A stretch of DNA of 64,000 nt, taken from contig CM075857.1 of NCBI GenBank assembly GCA_037975125.1, positions 68,217,899-68,281,898 of the forward strand, written 5' to 3'. Origin of the DNA: Latrodectus hesperus. Its lineage: Eukaryota; Arthropoda; Arachnida; Araneae; Theridiidae. The notes below the pieces were generated by a model that had not been told where the DNA came from, did not search any database, and saw nothing but the letters and a program-made list of their open reading frames with translations. Below, in pieces: positions 61,101-64,000 of the stretch (the stretch's first letter is position 1; every line of letters begins with the position of its first letter). The translations under genes and the position numbers were made by a program.

Positions 61101-63023
61101 TTAATAAACATCTTTTAATTTGCTTCATAAGCAGTCATTTTAGAATACCAGTGAATACATTATAGTCAAACAGTTTTAATTATGATGTATTTTCATTAAT
61201 ATTTCCCAGTCATTTTTAAATCACTCTTTTATTAAAATAAAATTAACAATGTCATTTAAATGTAACTAATAAATAATGACATATAGTGATATAATTTTTT
61301 TTTAAATATTATAGCATTATTTATAAATAAGAAAACAAATGCAGTTATGCAATTATCCTCTTTTTCACGTAAATATGAGATCTTGAACTACAGCAATCAT
61401 TGCGTAATTTCTTTTATAATTGGATAATTAACCAAATTTTTTAGATAAGTGTTTAATCATTCTTTTGTTATAATTTCTTACAAAAATAAAAAGCAAGTTT
61501 TTTAACAAAACTTCAATATGGTTCAAGGCTCTCCTACTTTTTAATATTAGATACTAAATAGCTTTTTTTATTTAAGATCTTTAAAATATTTTTAAGCGAT
61601 GGGACAAAAGGCAAAGATCCAATAATACAACTGAAGTATAGATATCATAACTGTAACTATCAGTAATACTTCATACTTAATATAATCATTTCTTAGTTTA
61701 ATAATTTTGTATTCATTCTCTTCCTAAAATGTAGATTTCATCAAGAACATTCAAACACCAATTTATTCCTGGAACTTTGTAACGAAATTTTAATACACAA
61801 AACTTAATGTGTGCTTCCAACAGTTACAATTAAATTATTTACAAATTCTATCATGTAAAAAGTTTATTTCTTAAATCATTATTGAATATGCTACAAATAA
61901 TTTCTAATTTACTCAAAATTTACGATTTTTCATTTGATTAGAAAATTGAATAATTATATATATTAAAAACTTAAAAATTTGTACAAATTTGAGTTTTTGT
62001 ACAAAATGAAGAATTTAACTTGGACCTAAAGTTTAAAGCAGAATTTGAACCAATACATACAATATTATGCTTATAGTGTGTATCAAATTCACTAACTGTT
62101 GAACTGAAAATCAGAGGGCTAATCATTTATCTGCCAACTTTGCTATTAATTTGTATGAGATAATTATTTGTACATCCAAGGAAACATGCACCATTTTTAA
62201 AACTTGCATGAATATAAAGCACCATGAGTTTATAAAGATAAACAATTGCTGAAATTTACTTTAAAAAAAATAATTTAAGAACTTATAATTGTATCTTATT
62301 CAAAAGTTATTTACATCAACAAGGAAGTTTGCAATTCTAACAGTTTTCAGAATATTTAAGCAATGTATATAGAAATCAAAAATAATCATAATAGATAAGC
62401 TTTTACATAACAGCTATAATTGATTACGTTTTAGAGCTAAGGAAATATAAAATTCATAAGATCAGGATACTGCACATTACACTATCATAGTTGCCTCTTT
62501 CAAAATTCATATAGTAAGAAATATTTCTGTTCTAATAATAAGTATAATCACCAAAATATATTTCAATATTCCTATTTCATATAAAAATATTAGTCATATT
62601 ATTTTTTACAAACATTGGAATAATTTGAAAATTATATTAAATACTTTTTCTTTATATTTTGAATCTTTTTCTCAGTTATTCAAACACTGTTTTTACACAC
62701 TGATTTTATTTAAAAATTTATATCTCCTTAGTTGAAATTTGCTTTTTAGATTAAATATCTAAAAAATCCGCACTTTTTAACATTAACACCATATACTTTA
62801 TGCAACAGTAATTCCCAAAGAATTATCAATGGATTAAATGTTTGCAAAACTTACACTCTCAGTTAAAGAGAACATATTATTGATAAACAATGCATTCTTC
62901 CACCAAGATGTTTTGCATTTTCCAACCAAGTAATCAATCACATACTCTTTCCACAGAGGACCTGAACTCAAATTTTCTGATAACATCATAACTCCAAGAG
63001 TAAATAAAACAGGAGGCATTAGT
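31032..63023 (-). CDS. NRF-6-like multi-pass membrane acyltransferase (acyltransferase-3 family), C-terminal seven exons
   Basis: Seven exons join in frame (62855-63023, 57889-57968, 52384-52506, 50529-50649, 43795-43984, 38385-38527, 31032-31187), 982 nt in all, all with AG acceptors and GT donors. They encode about 326 residues of the acyltransferase-3 domain of 'nose resistant to fluoxetine protein 6' proteins. These are multi-pass membrane proteins thought to move acyl groups onto lipids or other substrates; C. elegans members affect drug and lipid uptake, and Drosophila drop-dead is a relative. Diagnostic parts in order: LMPP…SSGPLW…CKTSWWKNALFINN, CLPWTWYIAVDMQLYL, then VTPYCVGMIAGYL, LFWSLALLWMVYLC, VPLARLTYSAFLVHP, and a final membrane helix followed by ICESPFSRLL and a Lys-rich cytosolic tail. 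There is no frameshift or stop within any exon. The 5' exons (signal peptide, NRF domain, first helices) lie past the right edge. The substrate is unknown. Confidence 0.92.
31625..32345 (+). pseudogene. LINE ORF2 fragment (RT thumb/connection region), split by a SINE
   Basis: With the SINE at 31664-31845 removed, the plus strand reads DWVADGNTLRTTYIALIRPI then LEYGFLIYFCALETNLMKLE, the family's block after the RT palm ('...LxxTYxxxIRPxxEYG'). Decayed frames continue (TCLTKYYNK-like) to a LALEAIHYSFEH-like stretch just before where the RNase H domain would begin. It sits in the last intron of the host gene, in antisense, and is inactive because of several stops and frameshifts. Confidence 0.75.
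31664..31845 (-). mobile_element. tRNA-derived SINE with 10-bp target duplication
   Basis: On the minus strand the head reads GAGCTGGCAGCCGAATGG and then TTAGCGCTCTAG (box A-like); GTTCAAATCCC at 31776-31786 is a box B for RNA polymerase III. The tail ends in ACAAACAAACCAAAC. Perfect 10-bp direct repeats CAATACCCTG flank it (31654-31663 and 31846-31855). Two more decayed copies of the same family are at 43215-43385 and 62010-62155. It inserted into the coding sequence of the LINE around it. Confidence 0.9.
32820..34390 (+). pseudogene. LINE ORF2 relic (RT palm, then RNase H start), split by a mariner fragment
   Basis: The RT motifs are in order but in shifting frames: LDLTKVFDSV (motif A, 32832-32861), a VVPQGYILRSTLFS-like motif B near 33000, and FADDIVLWYSG (motif C, 33117-33149). 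Then comes the LNNHLFSYEKHLKFLGFVLD block at about 33300-33360. The copy is interrupted at 33369 by part of a mariner. After it, from about 33770, SNQRLKKSNHF and LALEINYNIPEDSS align with the copy at 41.57-41.83 kb. The RNase H catalytic DGS has become ADRSK. The thumb region is missing, lost when or after the mariner inserted. Confidence 0.75.
33369..33775 (-). mobile_element. 3' fragment of a mariner element
   Basis: It begins at 33369 with a mariner-type terminal sequence, TTAGGTCTACTGGAAAGTTC. On the minus strand the C-terminal part of a mariner transposase can be read from about 33680 down: IAELGWEILSH, then SHLFLSLQNISQGEKFKD and KDIRQALADIF. This matches 'ELGWEVLPHPPYSPDLAPSDYHLF.SLQ' of DD34D mariners, with the SPD aspartate lost. 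The 5' half and its inverted repeat are missing. It lies inside a LINE relic. Confidence 0.75.
34391..35487. other. Intron sequence, nothing recognised
   Basis: AT-rich intron DNA between the LINE relic and the intact mariner. No coding, RNA or repeat signal that I can support. Confidence 0.5.
35488..36751 (+). mobile_element. Apparently intact mariner element
   Basis: The element is 1264 bp long, with inverted repeats of about 30 bp (35488 onward and 36722-36751) that share GAGGG, ACTCTGAAATTTTTGAG and TAC with few mismatches: C/T at the outermost base, T/C after GAGGG and one more. TA target duplications are present on both sides (35486-35487 and 36752-36753). The single gene inside is full length and open. 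It sits in the last intron of the NRF-6-like gene, in the opposite orientation. The combination of open frame and similar ends suggests a recent insertion. Confidence 0.95.
35650..36690 (+). CDS. Mariner transposase, full length, DD34D
   Basis: A 346-residue cut-and-paste transposase, the typical length for mariner. Residues 1-110 form the two helix-turn-helix DNA-binding part (MELRREHFRAMISYDFKEGL at the start; VFRWFRGFRRGR around 43-54). The linker motif WVPHNL is at residues 121-126. The catalytic triad is complete: D160 in TGDETYIPFF, D248 in MLHHDSASSH and D283 in YSPDLAMCDF, with exactly 34 residues between the last two, which defines mariner sensu stricto. The ATG at 35650 is the first in frame after the 5' inverted repeat and gives the family's usual start. 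There are no internal stops. Activity is not proven; single-residue changes could still inactivate it. Confidence 0.95.
   Translation: MELRREHFRAMISYDFKEGLNQEECIQRLQLALGDESPARATVFRWFRGFRRGRNFLQDEEHTGKPPSAVIQDNVSAIRKMLMDDNRCTYQMIQKELNIGSAAIHKIIHEELHMKKVVCRWVPHNLTEHQKEECVRISKETLNMLNDGGYRIISKIVTGDETYIPFFDVPTRQESKVWVFEDDPTPTMVKKQRALKKVMYAVFFRSTGLVKAIKLEGQKTVTANWYTTKCLPEILQELNVRGLMLHHDSASSHKAGLTVEFLKQKQIKVIEHPPYSPDLAMCDFWLFFNLKKNLRGRRFHSEEEIDVAINAFFSSIRRNEWLEAFNLWKIRLQKCIVAGGDYFEHS
36754..38384. other. Intron sequence, nothing recognised
   Basis: AT-rich intron DNA between the mariner and exon 6 of the host gene, without supported features. Confidence 0.5.
38385..38527 (-). CDS. NRF-6-like gene, visible exon 6
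   Basis: The acceptor TATTCTAG precedes 38527 and the donor GTAAAA follows 38385. Two leading bases complete a Ser codon, then 47 codons end in phase 0. It encodes IIKGILSWNVFVPLARLTYS followed by AFLVHPFVQLLFLGQLKH, the 'LSW..F.PLSRLTYCAYL.HP' signature of the C-terminal membrane region. Confidence 0.93.
38528..39843. other. Intron sequence, nothing recognised
   Basis: AT-rich intron DNA upstream of host exon 6 (in gene sense) without coding or transposon signal. Confidence 0.5.
39844..40065 (-). pseudogene. LINE ORF2 thumb-region fragment, inverted
   Basis: On the minus strand a 73-codon frame includes TLFKMIYKTVIRPIIKYN, matching the 'LxxTYxxxIRPxxEYG' block of this window's LINE family (compare 31.86-31.92 kb). 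Its first ~17 codons (INKLDTLSTLSLKK) come from one arm of the 40-bp inverted repeat. It is head-to-head with the plus-strand RNase H fragment next to it, as expected for a 5'-inverted LINE insertion. Confidence 0.6.
40021..40110. repeat. Perfect 40-bp inverted repeat with 10-nt spacer
   Basis: The arm at 40021-40060 (starts AGATAAAGTTGAAAGGGTAT) is the exact reverse complement of 40071-40110; the spacer is TACAATCATT. All 40 positions match and the next base outward does not. It lies exactly at the junction between a minus-strand and a plus-strand LINE fragment. Confidence 0.97.
40071..40650 (+). pseudogene. LINE RNase H end and C terminus
   Basis: The plus strand reads INKLDTLSTLS (right arm of the inverted repeat), a decayed stretch, then SHVDIAGNELADALTKRGTD (last RNase H motif). 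A frameshift near 40440 is followed by TTITRFRSGHLRSLAFNN, the ICAKCFKSQATPDHIFEC cluster (C-x2-C-x8-H-x3-C intact) and ERPLLVIDFLRVYNIIDLV with a stop at 40648-40650. It is the best preserved copy of this C terminus in the window. Confidence 0.85.
41477..42569 (+). pseudogene. LINE ORF2 3' third: connection, RNase H, C terminus
   Basis: A long open part (41477-42052) covers WWSNQRLKKFAPFSLAESQN and the RNase H catalytic residues. These are Asp in MYTDGSL (codon 41828-41830), Glu in FRSELIM (41939-41941) and Asp in ILSDNCSA (42017-42019). A stop and frameshift follow, then WIPSHVNISGIKSTDVLAKE (the last RNase H Asp). After more frameshifts comes RKSQTALVRFSSRHIKCLLF and a damaged Cys/His cluster (TCKKFCGHPASPKHILVC), with a stop at 42567-42569 after VIDFLTVNNLMELI. 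The RNase H active-site residues are all still readable even though the frame is broken. Confidence 0.85.
42570..43214. other. Intron sequence, weak SINE-like traces
   Basis: Mostly AT-rich. Around 43085-43180 a stretch with TCATGGGTTTGATTTCAAG could be a decayed box B of another tRNA-derived repeat, but this is not strong enough to annotate separately. Confidence 0.35.
43215..43385 (-). mobile_element. Decayed copy of the tRNA-derived SINE
   Basis: It aligns by eye along its length with the SINE at 31664-31845 in the same orientation: TTTGTTGGTCACTTAA versus TTTGTCGCTCAACGG, CTAATTAGA versus TTAATTAGA, and GAACTGAAAGCTAGAGTGTTAA versus GAAGTGAAGGCTAGAGCGCTAA. Box B is degraded. No target duplication was found. 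Confidence 0.65.
43405..43640 (+). mobile_element. tRNA-derived SINE, second type
   Basis: The head GGGCTACAGTGGACTGGTTG at 43405 leads into a box A-like TGGTTGGTTAGAGC. A box B, GAGTTCAAATACC, is at 43458-43470, at tRNA-like spacing, followed by an unrelated body (TTCCTCTGGGGGCAGCAGAT…CTTAGTCCCTTTAAAATGAG) and an AT-rich end near 43640. It is distinct from the 31.7-kb family. It sits just 3' (gene sense) of host exon 5. Confidence 0.8.
43795..43984 (-). CDS. NRF-6-like gene, visible exon 5
   Basis: The acceptor TTTTTTCAG precedes 43984 and the donor GTAAGATA follows 43795. The 190-nt exon starts in phase 0 and leaves one base. It encodes LKKLFGSCMAILFGMITIFL (membrane helix), a short loop, then the THRLFWSLALLWMVYLCLNG block that corresponds to 'R..W+.AL.W.+.AC..G.GG' in the family. 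The longer open frame that reads into the flanking introns is not coding. Confidence 0.92.
44640..45810 (+). pseudogene. Tigger-type transposase pseudogene
   Basis: It is readable in pieces on the plus strand: SSSTVCNILKNDDK (HTH end, ~44790-44830), LADLERLLLIWINEKHLQGD (CENP-B-type domain, ~44893-44955), and SYIKATENFISNFKKLINSE then KCVETALFWKK. In the last block the first catalytic Asp of 'NCDETALFWKK' is Val (codon GTT at 45222-45224). Later come VMDNAPSYSPRL (second Asp kept, ~45555) and FLPPSITP, LQPMNQ (third Asp now Asn, ~45630-45670). Many stops and frameshifts. It is a different family from the element at 20.6 kb and lies in an intron antisense to the host gene. Its ends were not located. 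Confidence 0.8.
45811..46199. other. Intron sequence, nothing recognised
   Basis: AT-rich DNA between the Tigger relic and the LINE; possibly includes the poorly preserved 3' part of that LINE. Confidence 0.4.
46200..48700 (-). pseudogene. LINE ORF2 relic: endonuclease end, linker and most of RT
   Basis: Same strand as the host gene. From high to low coordinates: DAFLDAAKSMVSK (48010-48070; post-endonuclease 'A..A...IP+G' block), then ETFARISNPKTFDPKFFWTK-like residues (47590-47680) and YPTLCYKLIILKPKKDPIYP then NYCPISLRSC (47300-47390; RT 'KPxKxPxxxxxYRPISL'). Next is VDNQYLLLNQN (47207-47240), a SYADDLP block (motif C, ~46880), NCVHFCIKLRCHSDSEIKIL (~46690-46740), and finally YVICNQLPL-like residues near 46320. 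Frames shift repeatedly. Motif A and RNase H were not readable. It is the longest LINE copy here. Confidence 0.8.
47081..47130. repeat. 19-bp inverted repeat, 12-nt spacer
   Basis: CATTCAGTGTCTTTGATAA (47081-47099) pairs with TTATCAAAGGCACTGAATG (47112-47130) with one mismatch. It lies inside the LINE relic where RT motif A should be, so it may mark a small fold-back rearrangement. Confidence 0.85.
48701..49789. other. Intron sequence, nothing recognised
   Basis: AT-rich intron DNA between two LINE pieces with no supported feature. Confidence 0.45.
49790..50125 (+). pseudogene. LINE ORF2 C-terminal tail, different family
   Basis: The plus strand reads NRLQRLRHLF…SDNS…VRKL, then an open LSIRWFDSVEKDFNLINKGN followed by WRSHIMNRTPWQQLLRTELV and a stop near 50118. 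This is the RLxWLGHVxRM…RPRxRWxDxVExDL…NWRxxAxDRxxWRxLL block found at the C terminus of RTE- or CR1-like LINEs that lack RNase H, so it is a second LINE lineage in the window. Confidence 0.65.
50529..50649 (-). CDS. NRF-6-like gene, visible exon 4
   Basis: The acceptor TTATTACAG precedes 50649 and the donor GTAAGTA follows 50529. The first base completes a Phe codon, then 40 codons end in phase 0. It encodes DRTYFTYMNHIQTLNH and VTPYCVGMIAGYLIAA, matching the 'R..PYLIG...GYLL' block of NRF-6 proteins, then the basic loop KKKKNLSG before the next membrane helix. Confidence 0.9.
50650..52383. other. Intron with a less AT-rich, unrecognised block
   Basis: The block about 51180-51950 is less AT-rich than its surroundings and carries open frames on both strands (minus 51395-51577, plus 51532-51723). 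I recognise neither protein. It could be a decayed transposon; no motifs, inverted repeats or splice-consistent exons were found. Confidence 0.35.
52384..52506 (-). CDS. NRF-6-like gene, visible exon 3
   Basis: The acceptor GGTTACAG precedes 52506 and the donor GTAAGA follows 52384. One leading base completes an Arg codon with the previous exon (…VIKR), then 40 codons follow, with two bases over. It encodes NPKKALWVLKIFIVGNVIAL and YHYVYNLPPNPGLVYIH: a hydrophobic helix followed by a Pro-rich loop. Confidence 0.88.
53644..53694. repeat. Perfect 20-bp inverted repeat, 11-nt spacer
   Basis: TAAATTCTATAAATTTGCAA (53644-53663) is the exact reverse complement of 53675-53694. A related tandem echo lies just upstream (CTAAATTCTGTAATTCTGCAAATGAAA, spanning about 53608-53635). 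It is located in the 5.4-kb intron between host exons 2 and 3. Confidence 0.9.
55026..55054. repeat. 13-bp hairpin with 3-nt loop
   Basis: AAAGCAAGTATGA and TCATACTTGCTTT form a perfect stem around TTT. It is intronic and of unknown function. Confidence 0.8.
55055..56679. other. Intron sequence, nothing recognised
   Basis: AT-rich intron DNA without supported features. Confidence 0.5.
56680..57070 (+). repeat. Possible LTR-retrotransposon LTR with decayed primer-binding site
   Basis: A GC-richer block begins TGTGGCATTGTACACAG and includes CTGGGAGGGAATAGACTTTG and GAGTGAGCGAGTTAGTGTGC. It then passes into an AT-rich part and ends near AGAGCATGTAGTGGTAACTC at about 57048-57067. A 5'-TG start, a CA at 57052-57053 and a TGGTRACYC-like site just after it resemble the 3' edge of an LTR plus primer-binding site of a Gypsy-type element. 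No second LTR, gag or pol was found, so this is a guess from layout. Confidence 0.35.
57889..57968 (-). CDS. NRF-6-like gene, visible exon 2
   Basis: The acceptor CTTTACAG precedes 57968 and the donor GTAAAT follows 57889. The 80-nt exon starts in phase 0 and leaves two bases over. It encodes CLPWTWYIAVDMQLYLISYF, the most diagnostic block of the family (PWTWY…DMQ…Y at the start of a membrane helix). The reading frame here is different from the longer spurious open frame over the same bases. Confidence 0.92.
57969..62009. other. Long intron part, nothing recognised
   Basis: About 4 kb of AT-rich intron DNA between host exons 1 and 2 with no transposon, RNA gene or coding signal that I can support. 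Confidence 0.5.
62010..62155 (-). mobile_element. Decayed copy of the tRNA-derived SINE
   Basis: It matches the 31.7-kb SINE in the same orientation: ACTTGGACCTAAAGTTTAA versus ACCAGGACCTACAGTTTAA, GAATTTGAACCAATACATAC versus GATTTCGAACCACTACAAAC, and CACTAACTGTTGAACTGAAA versus CACGAACTGTTGAAGTGAAG. The head end is worn and no flanking duplication was found. Confidence 0.75.
62855..63023 (-). CDS. NRF-6-like gene, visible exon 1
   Basis: Acceptor TTATTCCAG ends at 63024; donor GTAAGT begins at 62854. The exon carries one base of a split codon at its 5' end, then 56 codons, ending in phase 0. It encodes LMPPVLFTLGVMML (membrane helix), the family signature SSGPLW, and KCKTSWWKNALFINN, matching the 'C...WW.N.L.INN' block of NRF-6 proteins. 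The upstream partner exon is not in the window. Confidence 0.9.
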
Positions 63024-64000
63024 CTGGAATAAAAAATATTCAAAAATCATTTATCAGTAATTATTGAATAAACGAAAAATTCCGATTTATTCAGAAATAA
63101 AAAATATTAAACAGTTAACTGCAAATTTTATATAGCAAACTTGGAAATAAAATTGGATAAACAGTGTTTTTTTAGGATTTTATGAAAATTCTTGGATCAC
63201 ATAATGCATTGCTTAGTTATGAAATCAGTAAATGGGTTTCATATTATTGCATAAGTTTACATTAAAATAATGTTTTTGGCTATTAATGGAGTTTCCATAA
63301 ACCCTAGACAATACGTTTTATCAGGTGTTCAAAAAACTGACAATTTTAACTATAACAAAAATTGAATTTCAGTTAGCAGCTTTTATGCATTAGAGTCATT
63401 ATCATAACAAGATTTTTCACTTAGAAATAACATGGGCTATAGTTTAGTGAGAGTTTAAATCACAGTCATTTTAAATAAGGTTCAATCAAATGTATAGATT
63501 AAAATAATTCAAATTTGAGTGTTCCGTTAAAAAATTGAAAAAATGCTAATTTCAATCAATATTAAAATTGTAATATTATATTCATTCCAATTTTCAGTAC
63601 CCAAGTAAAAAAGTTAAGAACATTTTTTTTCCACAACTTAGCTGATTATTTAAGAATTTAACTGCATTAAAGTAATGAAACTAAATATTTAATTTTGACA
63701 AATCATCATCAAAGCCAATAAGCCCTCATTGAATAATTTTGTTTTCATAAATAACTAGACTAAGTAAATATTTTTACAAATGAATTGATTTTGTGCTTTA
63801 CTATGCTTCTTTAAAAATTTGAACAATTAAATATTTTGAGATTTCCTATTTGAAATCCAGAAATGGTCTAAAGTCAATCATATGTTTTAGGTGAAATTTT
63901 ACTGGAAACATACGATAAAAAATAACTGTTTTTCTCAAATTGAATTATAAATAATTTATAGAAAAGACTGAATGTACCAATGTGAAGTACCCATTCAATA
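63024..64000. other. Intron sequence upstream of visible exon 1
   Basis: No further exon of the NRF-6-like gene was found here. The preceding exon should end in a matching phase and encode the helix before 'LMPP', so it must lie beyond the right edge. Confidence 0.6.

Noticed and set aside
1..64000. CRISPR arrays, operons, ribosome-binding sites and other prokaryotic features.
   Set aside because: The window is eukaryotic; no regularly spaced repeats or polycistronic gene clusters are present.

Overview
This is a strongly AT-rich eukaryotic window. It holds one recognisable cellular gene, spread over more than 32 kb of the minus strand, and a dense layer of decayed transposons. Intron/exon structure with GT/AG splice sites, Tc1/mariner and Tigger/pogo DNA transposons, RNase H-bearing non-LTR retrotransposons and tRNA-derived SINEs all point to an arthropod. 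The LINE 3' ends and SINE types look like those of araneomorph spiders, but that species-level guess rests on memory and could not be checked.

Host gene (31.0-63.0 kb, minus strand, continuing upstream past the right edge). Seven consecutive coding exons were found by hand, with compatible phases at every junction. They encode the C-terminal ~326 residues, including the stop codon, of a multi-pass membrane acyltransferase-3 protein of the 'nose resistant to fluoxetine 6' (NRF-6) type. The N-terminal exons lie outside the window.

Left part (1-31 kb). It is mostly AT-rich DNA without genes. It contains a Tc1 relic (4.8-5.7 kb), a minus-strand LINE relic with endonuclease and RT pieces (6.25-8.0 kb, possible ORF1 to 9.0 kb), a hairpin-bearing dispersed repeat (9.25 kb), a complete but broken mariner-like element with 35-bp-class inverted repeats (14.8-16.1 kb), a long (TA)n tract (19.4 kb), a deletion derivative of a Tigger/pogo element that keeps an open 3' half of its transposase (20.6-21.8 kb), a second Tc1 relic joined to a LINE 3' end (24.5-25.8 kb), a ~180-bp MITE (26.0 kb) and a LINE C-terminal fragment (26.5 kb).

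Introns of the host gene (31-63 kb). The 3'-most intron carries a LINE interrupted by a SINE with a 10-bp target duplication, a second LINE interrupted by a mariner fragment, and an apparently intact mariner with an uninterrupted 346-codon transposase, near-identical inverted repeats and TA target duplication (35.5-36.75 kb). Further introns carry LINE pieces in both orientations around a perfect 40-bp inverted repeat (40.0 kb), two SINEs (43.2-43.6 kb), a Tigger pseudogene (44.6-45.8 kb), a 2.5-kb LINE (46.2-48.7 kb), a LINE tail (49.8-50.1 kb) and a possible LTR (56.7 kb). The last introns (57-62.8 kb) are nearly free of recognisable elements.

I did not find an undescribed multi-gene system. 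The best leads are the intact mariner, the Tigger derivative with a PCNA-box-like C terminus, the perfect fold-back at a LINE inversion junction and the nested insertions that can be ordered in time.
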